Shown: one piece after another, positions 8,595 through 17,284 of the stretch | Layout: the number at the start of each line of letters is the position of its first letter | How positions within the stretch are numbered: the stretch's first letter is position 1 | Source of the DNA: Paenarthrobacter sp. GOM3 | Lineage (GTDB): Bacteria > Actinomycetota > Actinomycetes > Actinomycetales > Micrococcaceae | Assembly (NCBI RefSeq): GCF_018215265.2 | Contig: NZ_CP136562.1 | Coordinates: 1,054,001 to 1,118,000, forward strand | Direction of reading: 5' to 3' | DNA length: 64,000 nucleotides | The notes under the pieces: generated by a model | Seen by the model: the letters and a program-made list of their open reading frames with translations, nothing else | Told to the model about the DNA's origin: nothing | The model's database searches: none | Position numbers and translations under genes: made by a program

Positions 8595-9610
8595 AACTCG
8601 GGGTCTACAACGCGATCCTCCACGACCGTCCGCTTCCTGAAGCGCTCAAAGTCATCGCCGACCTCGGCCTGACAGGCATCGAGATCAACACCGGCGGGTT
8701 CCTTCCCGCCGTGCATGTCCCCACGTTCGACCAGATCCTGGAAAGCGACGCCGCCCGCGACGACTACCTCGGGATCTTTGAGGGCACAGGCGTGTCCATC
8801 GCGGGCCTGAATTGCAACGGCAACCCCCTGCATCCCAAGCGGGAAATCGGTGAGAAGCACGCCGAGGACATCCGTCGGTCCATCCGGCTGGCGCACCGCC
8901 TCGGCCAGGACCGCGTGGTGACCATGTCCGGCCTGCCCGGTGGCGAACCCGGTGCCACCACGGTCAACTGGGTGGTCAACGCCTGGAACTCCGCCGCGCT
9001 GGATGTGCTGGATTACCAATGGGGAGTGGCTGCCGCCTTCTGGAAGGAAACCGACCGGCTCGCCGCAGACCATGGCGTGAAGGTGGCGTTGGAGCTGCAC
9101 CCGCAGAACATCGTTTTCAATACCGCGGACGTCTACAAGCTGGTCGAACTCACCGGCGCCACCCACGTTGGCGTCGAACTGGACGCATCCCACTTGTTCT
9201 GGCAGCAGATGGATCCCGTGGCGGTGGTCCGGGAACTTGGGCCACTGGTCTTCCAGGCGGCAGCCAAGGACGTCCGCGTGAACAAGGACAACGCTGCGCT
9301 CTACGGTGTGCTGGACAATAGTTTCCGGCGGCTCTCGGAATCGGAAAACCGGACCAACCTCGGTGGCGACGAATGGGCCAACGAATGGCCCAAGAACTCC
9401 GCCTGGGACTTCGTGGCCCTGGGCCGTGGTCATGACACCGCGTTCTGGACCGAGTTCCTCCGGGTCCTGCACGACGTCGATCCGAACATGCTGGTCAATA
9501 TCGAGCACGAGGACGTTTCGCTGGGCCGGATCGAGGGGCTGGAGGTTGCGGCGCAGGTCCTTCGCGACGCCGACGCAGCCCTTGCGGCATCGTTGAACGT
9601 CCCCGCCTAA
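8591..9610 (+). CDS. Sugar phosphate isomerase/epimerase (xylose isomerase-like TIM barrel)
   Basis: This 339-residue AP-endonuclease-2-like TIM barrel starts at an ATGA overlap with the preceding oxidoreductase. Visible strand and metal-site motifs are LTGIEINTGG, VALELHPQN, VGVELDASHLFWQ and a late NIEHED, giving the usual Glu/Asp/His/Glu metal cluster. Members interconvert keto-sugars or act as inosose dehydratases or isomerases (IolE, IolI, IolH). The exact reaction is not decidable here. Coupling to a Gfo/Idh dehydrogenase suggests it processes that enzyme's keto product. Confidence 0.85.
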   Translation: MKLGVYNAILHDRPLPEALKVIADLGLTGIEINTGGFLPAVHVPTFDQILESDAARDDYLGIFEGTGVSIAGLNCNGNPLHPKREIGEKHAEDIRRSIRLAHRLGQDRVVTMSGLPGGEPGATTVNWVVNAWNSAALDVLDYQWGVAAAFWKETDRLAADHGVKVALELHPQNIVFNTADVYKLVELTGATHVGVELDASHLFWQQMDPVAVVRELGPLVFQAAAKDVRVNKDNAALYGVLDNSFRRLSESENRTNLGGDEWANEWPKNSAWDFVALGRGHDTAFWTEFLRVLHDVDPNMLVNIEHEDVSLGRIEGLEVAAQVLRDADAALAASLNVPA

Positions 9611-9622
9611 GCGCGCCGTGCT

Positions 9623-9660
9623 GCGTCCGGGGCGGAGGCTACGGCCCCCGCCCCGGACGC
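9623..9660. terminator. Terminator hairpin between convergent genes
   Basis: A 13-bp perfect inverted repeat (GCGTCCGGGGCGG with its complement) with a 12-nt loop lies between the isomerase and iolG stops. No long T-tract is present. Confidence 0.65.
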
Positions 9661-9693
9661 GCCGCTCACCGTTCCGTGTGCTGCACGCTGGTG

Positions 9694-10719
9694 CTAGGCC
9701 GGGACCCTGACGGGGACGCCGGTCTCCAGGGACAGTTGTGCTGCGTCGGCCACCTTTGACGCCGCCACGGCGTCTTCGGGAGTGCAAGGATTCGTACGCT
9801 TGCCCAGCACAACCTCTACGAAGGCCGCCATCTCGGCCCGGTATGCCTGGTCAAACCGCTCGGCGAAGGTGGTGTGCGCAGTGCCGGACGGGAACGTAAC
9901 TGCGGGCTCGGCCGACCTCAATGCCATCTGCTGGTCCATCCCCACCAGCACTGATTGCTCGGAACCTTGAAGTTCCAAGCGGACGTCATGCCCGGCTCCG
10001 TTGTAGCGGCTCGCCGATACCGTACCCACCGTGCCGTCGTCGAACGTCACCAGAGCCAGTGCGGTGTCGACGTCGCCCACCTCACCGATGGCCGGATCAC
10101 CGTTGTTGGAGCCCTTGGCGTAGACTTCCACGATTTCCCTGCCGGTGAGCCATCGGAGGATGTCGAAGTCGTGGACTGAACAGTCGCGGAACAAACCGCC
10201 CGACGTTGCAAGGAACTCAACCGGCGGCGGGGTCATGTCGCAGGTGACAGCCCGAAGTGAGTGGATCCAACCGAGTTCCCCGGCCTCGTAGGCCCGTTTG
10301 GCCTCCAAGTACCCGGCATCGAATCGGCGCTGGTGACCGATTTGGACGGTGCCCGATTTCTCGCTGATGTAGTCGAGGACCGGTAGTGACTCCGCAACAT
10401 TTACTGCCACGGGCTTTTCGCAGAAGACCGGGATGCCTGCGTCCACACCTGCGCGGATGAGTCCGGGGTGGGTCGCTGTGCCTGTCGCAATGACCAAGCC
10501 GTCCACGCCGGAATTGATGAGCTCCTCCACGGATCCAAGGAATTCGGCGCCCACGCTGTCTGCCACTGTGCGGGCGTGGTCTTCTGCCACATCCGTCAAT
10601 TTCAGGCTTACGTGAATGCCGTCGGGGTTGAGGGACTCGTTGAGGGCGCTGATGTTCTTGGCATGCATCACGCCAATCCGGCCTACGCCTACGAGCCCGA
10701 GGGTCACGTTCTTCATCAT
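9694..10719 (-). CDS. iolG: Inositol 2-dehydrogenase family protein
   Basis: IolG oxidises myo-inositol to scyllo-inosose with NAD+, the first step of the pathway. The 341 residues begin with a Rossmann motif GVGRIG (11-16). EKPVAV is at 101-106, and the catalytic D179 and H183/D184 lie in FRDCSVHDFD. It starts at tandem ATGs (10719/10716) with GGAGA upstream. It is monocistronic and convergent with the isomerase gene. The promoter region carries the inverted copy of the TTGACAGGACA motif seen in the other inositol promoters. Specificity among Gfo/Idh enzymes is inferred from length and context. Confidence 0.88.
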   Translation of the reverse strand: MMKNVTLGLVGVGRIGVMHAKNISALNESLNPDGIHVSLKLTDVAEDHARTVADSVGAEFLGSVEELINSGVDGLVIATGTATHPGLIRAGVDAGIPVFCEKPVAVNVAESLPVLDYISEKSGTVQIGHQRRFDAGYLEAKRAYEAGELGWIHSLRAVTCDMTPPPVEFLATSGGLFRDCSVHDFDILRWLTGREIVEVYAKGSNNGDPAIGEVGDVDTALALVTFDDGTVGTVSASRYNGAGHDVRLELQGSEQSVLVGMDQQMALRSAEPAVTFPSGTAHTTFAERFDQAYRAEMAAFVEVVLGKRTNPCTPEDAVAASKVADAAQLSLETGVPVRVPA

Positions 10720-10791
10720 TTCTGTCTCCGTCAGTGCAGCAGAAGGTCATCTCCAAGGAGAGATTCCTGAAGTGAGACTAGAGGTTGTCAG

Positions 10792-10804
10792 ATTGTCCTG
10801 TCAA
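10792..10804 (-). promoter_or_regulatory. iolG promoter motif TTGACAGGACAAT (minus strand)
   Basis: Read on the minus strand this is a -35-like TTGACA fused to GGACAA, 73 bp upstream of iolG. A possible -10, TAGTCT, follows at 18-bp spacing. It matches 11 of 13 positions of the copy at 7299-7311. Confidence 0.5.
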
Positions 10805-10813
10805 ACATCGGGC

Positions 10814-10898
10814 GGGATGTGAGAGAGGGTGTGGTTGAAAGGGGTGGGATATGAGAGAGCGTGTGGTTGAAAGGGGTGGGATGTGAGAGAGCGTGTGG
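10814..10898. repeat. 32-bp tandem repeat, 2.7 copies
   Basis: Units start at 10814, 10846 and 10878 (the last is truncated to 21 bp). They differ at only two positions. The unit core is GATGTGAGAGAGNGTGTGG followed by TTGAAAGGGGT. It lies between the iolG promoter and the end of the PIG-L gene. There are no spacers, so it is not a CRISPR. Its function is unknown. Confidence 0.85.
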
Positions 10899-10964
10899 AC
10901 ATGGCTGACGCGGGCCGAAGAGTCTGGGGGAAAACTCCGACCCGCGCCAGGTCCATGGGGCCGG

Positions 10965-13898
10965 TCAGGCGATGATCTTCATCGCCTGCCAACCGGTACC
11001 CAGGCTGGTGGGGGGAACGTTTCTGAACGTTCCGCTGCCCGAGCCCGGATACAGCCACAGGGTGTCTCCGATGCGGCCGAGGACGTCATTCTTGGCGTCA
11101 CCGTCCAAGTCCCGGGGCCCTGCCATCGATGTTCTGTTGTCCCAACCCGCGGAGATCTGCGTCCACGGCAACCAATCGCTGGCTCCGTCACCGGGATAGA
11201 GCCAGAGTGCGCCGGTATCCGCACGCCGGGCCAGCACGTCTGCTTTACCATCTCCATTAAAGTCCCCGGTGCTGAAGATTGCATTCATGACATTCCAGCC
11301 CGTTCCCACCGTGGTGGGCGTCCGGAGGCCACCGCTGCCGTTTCCTGCGTAGAGGCGCAGGTCCCCGGTGCTGCGCCGGGCCATGATGTCGGGAATGCCG
11401 TCACCGCTGAAGTCCCCGGGGGAGAACAGCTGGGTCATGGCACTCCAGCCGGTACTGATCTGCGAGCGGGCACCGAAGCCACCGGCCCCGTCCCCTGGGT
11501 ACAGCCACAGGACATCTCCGGCGCGGGCCACGACGTCGGCCTTGCCGTCCCGGTTGAAGTCACCGGGAGTGATGGCGTCAGTCCCCGTTGACCAGTCCGA
11601 GGCCGGTACGGCAACCTTCCTGGCCTGGAAGCCGCCAGCGCCGTCACCCGGGTACAGGTACAGGTTTCCCGTCGCATCGGAGGCCAGGACGTCGGCTTTG
11701 CCGTCACCGTCGAAATCATGGGCCGACGGCGGACCGGCTGCGGGAACGCTGTAGGTCTGGGTACCTACGGCGGATGTGTTGCCGGCGGTGTCCACTCCGA
11801 TGTACTTGAGCACCAGGGCGGAGTTGCCCATCACGATCGGGGAGGCGTATTTGATGTTCGTTGCACTTTCCGTGGCAGTCGGCGTGCTGCCGTCCGTGGT
11901 GTAGTAAATGCTGGCTCCTGCCTCGTTGGCCGAAAGTGCGATAGTTGCTCCGCTGGGCAGCGCGCGGCCGGTGGGATTCGCCGTCACTGTGGGAGGCGTG
12001 GTGTCAGGTGGCACGGTGTATGTTTGCGAGGCAACATCGGAGGCATTGCCGGCAGGGTCGGTGGCGTAGTACTTGAGGACCATTGGATCCGGACCGTCAA
12101 AGGTGATGGCCGAGGTGTACACGATCCCCGCGCTCAGCGGATCCGTGCCGTCCTTGGTGTACTTGATCACCGAGTTGGGCTCATTGGACGTCAAAGTGAT
12201 CGACGTGCCGGCGGCGTAGGCTCCTCCTGCCGGGTTCGCTGTCACCACGGGTTTGGTGGTGTCCGGTCCCGTGGAGTAGGTCTGGGTGGCCACTGCGGAT
12301 GCGTTGTTTGCGGTGTCCACTGCGAAGTACTTCAGGGTCTTGGGGCCGTCAATGGTGATGCTTGCCGTGTTCGGGTAGCTCACCTTCGTTGGCGTCGACG
12401 TCGTGGGCGTGGACCCATCGGTGGTGTAGTAGATGGTCCCGGGCTCATTGGTTGACAGGGTGACCTTCTGGCCTACGTTATATGTTCCGCCCTCAGGCGT
12501 GGCTGTCACTATGGGAGCGACCGTGTCAGCGGTGATGTAGGCCTCGAATTCGGCCAGGCCCACGTTGGTGGTGGAGCCGCTGACGGCGGTGATGTTGAAC
12601 CGCAGGGAGCTCACCGTCCGGGCCGGGAAGTTGACGGTCAGGCCCGAGCCGTTGTTGGGCAGTGCGGGAACCGGGACGGTGCTGCCATCGGAGAACTGCA
12701 GGTTGCCGCCCGTCACCTGGTCGCTGGCTACCGGCCTGTCGAAGAGCGTCACGGCGTTGATGGTGCGCGCGGGGGAGAAGTTGTATTGGATCCAGCTTCC
12801 GGCCTTCCCTCCGTTGGTGACCCATTCCCGGGTTGCATCCATGGGGGATCCCCAGGCGTAGCCGTCGCGGGCCTTCTCCGGGCTTTGTGCCGAGGCTTTC
12901 TGGGAGGACGCGGACACCGTGGTGCCGGGCGATTTGGCTGCGTTCCCGGTCCATTCGATGGCCGTGATGTACTGCCGCTTGAGCCAATCACTGTAGGGCG
13001 GTGCCGGACACGGTGAATCGCAGAGGTACTTGTCGAAGTCGGCGAAACGGACAAATGCGTTCACCTTCGCCGTGAGCTCGGCACCAGTCACGTTCTGCAC
13101 GTACTCGTCGATGACATAAGCGTCGTATGCGGAGGACGTATGGGGCCCTGTGTACGACCGGGTTGCCAGCTGGGCGAACTTCGCGGTGGCCCAGTGGTCG
13201 CTGTGGTCGTAGGGGTCGTTATAGTTTCCGGTCCAGTCCTGGGTACGGAAAGTGGTGGGCCGGAAGTTGTTGACCATGGTGTTCAACGTGGTTTGAAACT
13301 GCTCCTTGGTGTAAGCGGCCGAGTTATCCACGGGACGGATTGACGACAACCTGCCGTCCCACAGCTTCAGGATGCTCTGGCCCCCATACCGGGAGCTGCC
13401 TTTACCGTTGGGAAAACCGTCAGGGAGCCGTAGGTACGCCACCGAAATGGTGGGAGCATCCCTGAGGGTATAGACGTTGATCTGGCGGCCGGGAACACCG
13501 GCGTCGGAGGTTGTCCATGCGTTCGCCACCCCGGCCATCATTGCGTACGTTGCCCGGATCCCGTCCTCCAGGCTGTTCCAATAGGCCGGCCCCTCGCCGG
13601 CTTCCCCGGCGGTGGTGTACACGGTTTGGACGCACCGCTTGGCCTGGATATCGCGCATGAAGTCCGGGCTGATGAAGATCAGGTCGTCGTCGGTGTGGGC
13701 CACGATCTGCATGGCGCCACCAGTACCGGGGCAGGGCGGAACGGCTGCAGATGCTGGAGCGGCAAAACCAAACGCCAGGGCTGGGACGGCGATGGACAAC
13801 GCCAGCAGCCAGGTAAGTAAAGGGTGACTCCCCGAAACGGGTGAGGGTACGGCTCGAAGACTGGGAAGGCGAAAGTGTTTTGGACGGTCCACAACCAT
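10965..13898 (-). CDS. Secreted PIG-L deacetylase mosaic with chitobiase-like and FG-GAP repeats
   Basis: This is a 977-residue exported protein. A Sec signal (hydrophobic core about 28-48, AxA-type cleavage near 52) precedes a PIG-L zinc deacetylase domain. That domain has AHTDDD in place of the usual PHPDDE motif and a later DHSDHWATA motif. Next come a discoidin-like beta-sandwich (about 320-455) and three CHB_HEX_C-type repeats (each with YYTTDGSTP or similar). At least five FG-GAP/VCBS repeats (DFDGDGKADV type) follow to the C-terminus. The family deacetylates N-acetyl-amino sugars; the accessory modules suggest action on extracellular polysaccharide or glycoconjugate. Monocistronic. Confidence 0.88.
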   Translation of the reverse strand: MVVDRPKHFRLPSLRAVPSPVSGSHPLLTWLLALSIAVPALAFGFAAPASAAVPPCPGTGGAMQIVAHTDDDLIFISPDFMRDIQAKRCVQTVYTTAGEAGEGPAYWNSLEDGIRATYAMMAGVANAWTTSDAGVPGRQINVYTLRDAPTISVAYLRLPDGFPNGKGSSRYGGQSILKLWDGRLSSIRPVDNSAAYTKEQFQTTLNTMVNNFRPTTFRTQDWTGNYNDPYDHSDHWATAKFAQLATRSYTGPHTSSAYDAYVIDEYVQNVTGAELTAKVNAFVRFADFDKYLCDSPCPAPPYSDWLKRQYITAIEWTGNAAKSPGTTVSASSQKASAQSPEKARDGYAWGSPMDATREWVTNGGKAGSWIQYNFSPARTINAVTLFDRPVASDQVTGGNLQFSDGSTVPVPALPNNGSGLTVNFPARTVSSLRFNITAVSGSTTNVGLAEFEAYITADTVAPIVTATPEGGTYNVGQKVTLSTNEPGTIYYTTDGSTPTTSTPTKVSYPNTASITIDGPKTLKYFAVDTANNASAVATQTYSTGPDTTKPVVTANPAGGAYAAGTSITLTSNEPNSVIKYTKDGTDPLSAGIVYTSAITFDGPDPMVLKYYATDPAGNASDVASQTYTVPPDTTPPTVTANPTGRALPSGATIALSANEAGASIYYTTDGSTPTATESATNIKYASPIVMGNSALVLKYIGVDTAGNTSAVGTQTYSVPAAGPPSAHDFDGDGKADVLASDATGNLYLYPGDGAGGFQARKVAVPASDWSTGTDAITPGDFNRDGKADVVARAGDVLWLYPGDGAGGFGARSQISTGWSAMTQLFSPGDFSGDGIPDIMARRSTGDLRLYAGNGSGGLRTPTTVGTGWNVMNAIFSTGDFNGDGKADVLARRADTGALWLYPGDGASDWLPWTQISAGWDNRTSMAGPRDLDGDAKNDVLGRIGDTLWLYPGSGSGTFRNVPPTSLGTGWQAMKIIA

Positions 13899-14076
13899 GC
13901 TCCTTGAGCAGATGTTGGGCCCCCCAGCCGGCGAACTTTACGACGCCCCCAGAGCGTCATTCGAATGAAGTTATGTACTCAGCCCGCTGCCGAGGGAGCC
14001 GCGGGCGTCATGTTGCGAGTCACTGTACTCCTTCGGCCCGGGCGAGGGTAGGGCTTCAGGCCACTAGTCTGAAACC

Positions 14077-15216
14077 ATGAATCGCACCGGAGCTTTGAAC
14101 CCGAGTCCGCGGACCCTCGACGTCGAAAGCGTGGTCCACTTCGACCGGCTGGTGGCCGCAGGGGCTGGGTCGATGCACGGTTGGCACGCGCAGTCCCTGG
14201 ACCTGCGCGGACACTCACGCGAACTTAAGGCTCTTGATCCCCAAGGCGCGATCTTCCTTGGCTGTAGTTTCGACGACGGCGTGGAAGAGAGCCTCCGACG
14301 CCGCGGGGCGCTCATCTTCCCCAAAATGCAAGGCATCCCGTTCGACCCCTACCGGGGCAGCCTCTACTCTGCCAACGAGCTTTACCAGAACATTTCCTCC
14401 ACAGAGTACGAGGCCACCCTTGACGCCCGGGTGTACCAATGGAGCATCCTGCCCGGGCAACGGAAGAGCCTCGACGCCACCCTCGCTGCGGCCCTGCACG
14501 ACCACGCGATCGGAGATGCCCTGGACGAACTGCTGGACCAGGGCGCCCTGTCAGGCACCAAACTGGTGGGAGTCATGGGTGGGCACGCTGCCCAACGCGG
14601 GACCCGCGAATTCGCCGACGCCGCGCGGCTGGGTCGGCTCCTGGCCCAAGCCGGCTTCGCCGTCGCCACCGGCGGTGGGCCGGGTGCCATGGAAGCGGCC
14701 AACATGGGCGCGTACTTGAGCGGACTGCCCGACGCCGACACCACAGCCGCGCTTGATGCGCTCGCCTTGGTACCGGGGTTCAGGCCCTCGGTGACAGCTT
14801 GGGCGCGCCAGGCAGCGGCCGTCGTCCAGCAGCATCCGCAGGGCACTCCGACGCTTGGCATCCCCACATGGTTCTACGGGCACGAACCTCCCAACCTGTT
14901 CGCCACCCATATCGCCAAATACTTCGCCAACGCCGTCCGCGAAGCCATCCTGCTGGAGCTGTGCAACGGCGGGATCGTGTTCCTGCCGGGGGCGGCCGGG
15001 ACCGTGCAGGAGATCTTCCAGGACGCCTGCGAAAACTACTATGGCGCGCCCGAAACCATCACGCCCATGGTGCTGGTGGGTCGCGAACACTGGGAAAGGA
15101 CCTTCCCGGCCTGGCCCATGCTCCAAAGCCTGGCGGCGGGAAAGCCGATGGAAGGCCGGATCTTCCTGGTGGACAGCGTGGAGGAAGCGCTCGCGGTCGT
15201 GACTGAAGGGCTGTGA
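14077..15216 (+). CDS. LOG family protein (TIGR00730-like Rossmann fold)
   Basis: The 379-residue protein contains the two nucleotide-binding motifs of the LOG/lysine-decarboxylase-like family: GGGPGAMEAAN near residue 198 and PGAAGTVQE near residue 304 (consensus PGGxGTxxE). LOG enzymes hydrolyse nucleoside 5'-monophosphates to release the base (for example cytokinin activation). This protein is about twice the length of plant LOG and has an N-terminal 170-residue extension of unclear fold. The substrate is unknown. It is convergent with the metalloprotease gene 34 bp away. Confidence 0.82.
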   Translation: MNRTGALNPSPRTLDVESVVHFDRLVAAGAGSMHGWHAQSLDLRGHSRELKALDPQGAIFLGCSFDDGVEESLRRRGALIFPKMQGIPFDPYRGSLYSANELYQNISSTEYEATLDARVYQWSILPGQRKSLDATLAAALHDHAIGDALDELLDQGALSGTKLVGVMGGHAAQRGTREFADAARLGRLLAQAGFAVATGGGPGAMEAANMGAYLSGLPDADTTAALDALALVPGFRPSVTAWARQAAAVVQQHPQGTPTLGIPTWFYGHEPPNLFATHIAKYFANAVREAILLELCNGGIVFLPGAAGTVQEIFQDACENYYGAPETITPMVLVGREHWERTFPAWPMLQSLAAGKPMEGRIFLVDSVEEALAVVTEGL

Positions 15217-15250
15217 CCGAATGTTGTGACCGAACACCCGAGGAGGCTGC

Positions 15251-16186
15251 TCAGAAGTCCTTGCTGCAGGGACCGGAGCCAAGTTGCGCGAGCCCCGTGA
15301 GGTCGCCCGCAGCGTAGTCCCGAACCCAGGATGCTTCGTCGAACATGAGTTGCCGGGGGTCGCTGACGTGGTCCAGGCCCACAAGGTGCCCCAGTTCGTG
15401 CATGATGACGGCCACGCCGATCTCCTGGCCGTTGGGGGTATCGACGATCCCGGCGAACTGGGGTGCATCCAAAGACACCGTGCCGGTCACGTAGGCCTTG
15501 TAGCCGTTGCTGAGGCCGATGGAGGAGCTTCCGCCCAGGCCAACTGTCTGTCCTGTCAGGCGCGGGACCTGCTCCGGCGTACTCCACGCGATGAGTACTG
15601 GCGCCCAGCGGTCACCGTACCTGGCGGGCTGGTAGCCGGACCTGTTGGTGGACGGGACCTCGGAACTGGGGCCGTCATAGATGAATTTCAGTCCGGTAGC
15701 GAGGCTCGCCCGCCGAATGGCTTCATCCACCAGTGCCTGCCACGACGCCGGTGCCACATCGGAGTTCACCACGTAGTGGATGGGCCGGCACGGCGAGTAG
15801 GCCAACGGGGTCCCGTCTTCCTTGACGGCCAGGAACTTGTACGAGGTGCTGGTTTTGCTCAACGGGGCAGGTTTGCCAAGGGGCGCGTCGGCTTCCTCGA
15901 GCCCAGGCAGCGGATCCTGGCGCTGCCCGAAGGGAACCACTCCGGGACGTGGTTGTTGTCCTTGCGCAACGGAGGAACCACCCACGAGTTGTTGCAGTTC
16001 GCCGCTGAAGTAGGCGCCCGCGCAGACGAGGCCGAGGATGCCGAAGAAGAACATGATGGCAGCGATACTGCTGTGCTTGATGGGTGGCCGGACGGGTGGA
16101 TCATCGGGCGGACGCGCAACCACTGGGAGGAAATTCGGCCGGAGAGGATCATGGTCTGGCCACTTGGACGACCCGAAAGGTTCCAT
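15251..16186 (-). CDS. Membrane-anchored matrixin-like zinc metalloprotease
   Basis: The 311-residue protein has a 40-residue proline-rich cytosolic tail and one transmembrane helix (about 42-60), then an extracytoplasmic domain. The domain ends with the metzincin zinc motif HELGHLVGLDH (near residue 260) followed by SDPRQLM, the Met-turn region. A short segment (YSPCRPIHYVVN) resembles the propeptide or start of matrixin catalytic domains. It is the second of two tandem paralogues separated by 119 bp on the same strand. Likely a surface protease; the substrate is unknown. Confidence 0.85.
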   Translation of the reverse strand: MEPFGSSKWPDHDPLRPNFLPVVARPPDDPPVRPPIKHSSIAAIMFFFGILGLVCAGAYFSGELQQLVGGSSVAQGQQPRPGVVPFGQRQDPLPGLEEADAPLGKPAPLSKTSTSYKFLAVKEDGTPLAYSPCRPIHYVVNSDVAPASWQALVDEAIRRASLATGLKFIYDGPSSEVPSTNRSGYQPARYGDRWAPVLIAWSTPEQVPRLTGQTVGLGGSSSIGLSNGYKAYVTGTVSLDAPQFAGIVDTPNGQEIGVAVIMHELGHLVGLDHVSDPRQLMFDEASWVRDYAAGDLTGLAQLGSGPCSKDF

Positions 16187-16305
16187 GGAACCCCCTGACG
16201 TGGCGGCTGCGACGGGTGGTGGGGGCGCCGCCGTCGGCCGTAACCGTCAGCATAAGTCCGGCGACGCCGCGAGTCCATGGCGCGACTGCTGGAAAGCGGT
16301 GCTTG

Positions 16306-17199
16306 TCAGATGTCCTTGCGGCAGGATGCTGAAGCCAGCAGGTGCAAGCCGTTCAGGTCGCCTGCGGCAAGTCCGTCCGGTGCCCCGATTTCCGGGTACA
16401 TGAGCTGGATGGGGTCGTCCACGTGGTCCAACCCCATCACGTGTCCCAGCTCGTGTTGCATGACCGCCAGGACATAGTCGGCGCCGCCGCTGGCCATCAG
16501 CTCTGTCACCTGCGGGGTGTCCAGCTCGAGGCTGCCGGTGATGTAGCTTTTGGGGCCGTTATTGAGGGAGTACATGGTGCTGCCGCCAGTGCCGATCACT
16601 TTGTCGGCCAGGGCCGGTGCAACCTCCGGCGTCGTCCAGGAAATCAGGAGCGGAGCCCACCGGTCGCCGTATTTGGCGGGTTGGTAGGGCTCCCGGCGCT
16701 CAACAGGCAGTTCGTCGGTGGTGCCGTCGTTGACGAACTGGATGCCCGACGCCGCGGAAATGTTCGCAATCGCGGTGGCCAGCAGCGCGTCGGACCCTTC
16801 CGGTGCGGTGGCGTTGTTGACGACGTAATGCAGCGGTCGGCAGGGCGAGTACCCAACGGGAGTGCCGTCGTCGTTGGTTGCCAGGAACTTGTACGAATCG
16901 TTGGTGGTTCCGGGCGCCGGGGGCGAGGCCAGCGGGGCGTCTGCTTCCTCAAGTCCCGGCGGCGGCGCGTCGACAGGGTGGGCGGCCTTCCCTTGCCCCT
17001 GGCTCCCTTGCTGCGGTGTGCCAGGCACGCCCGCCCCAGGAAAGAGGGCTGTTATGCGGGGGTCGCCGTGCAGGAAACCGCTGACCAGGACGGCAATGAC
17101 CGCCGCGACGGCGGCCAGGAGGACACCGCGGAGAACACGCAGGGCCGTTCCTGTGCGCCGGTGCCTGGGCGCACGCACTTCTTCCCGCTCCGGGTCCAC
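16306..17199 (-). CDS. Membrane-anchored matrixin-like zinc metalloprotease (paralogue)
   Basis: This 297-residue tandem paralogue of the next gene has the same plan. It has a basic N-terminus, a transmembrane helix (about 24-43) and a linker with GLEEADAPLA shared almost verbatim with its neighbour. YSPCRPLHYVVN opens the catalytic domain, and HELGHVMGLDH is the zinc motif with a Met-turn LMYPE. Conserved YGDRWAPLLISW and TGGSTMYSLN stretches also align. It is upstream of its paralogue, so the pair could be co-transcribed. Duplicated, diverged and both apparently intact. Confidence 0.85.
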   Translation of the reverse strand: MDPEREEVRAPRHRRTGTALRVLRGVLLAAVAAVIAVLVSGFLHGDPRITALFPGAGVPGTPQQGSQGQGKAAHPVDAPPPGLEEADAPLASPPAPGTTNDSYKFLATNDDGTPVGYSPCRPLHYVVNNATAPEGSDALLATAIANISAASGIQFVNDGTTDELPVERREPYQPAKYGDRWAPLLISWTTPEVAPALADKVIGTGGSTMYSLNNGPKSYITGSLELDTPQVTELMASGGADYVLAVMQHELGHVMGLDHVDDPIQLMYPEIGAPDGLAAGDLNGLHLLASASCRKDI

Positions 17200-17284
17200 G
17201 GTTCTCCATTCCTCACGCCCTGGTCACGCGGGGCAGCGCGGAGGACGAACCAACAGTACGGGCTGCGGACTGAGCCGTCCAAAC

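Noticed and set aside
8438..9787. Minus-strand frame of 449 codons covering the TIM-barrel isomerase
   Set aside because: The plus-strand gene has family motifs and an ATGA overlap with its neighbour; the antisense product shows no domain.
10814..10898. CRISPR array
   Set aside because: The repeats are directly adjacent with no spacers and no cas gene is in the window.
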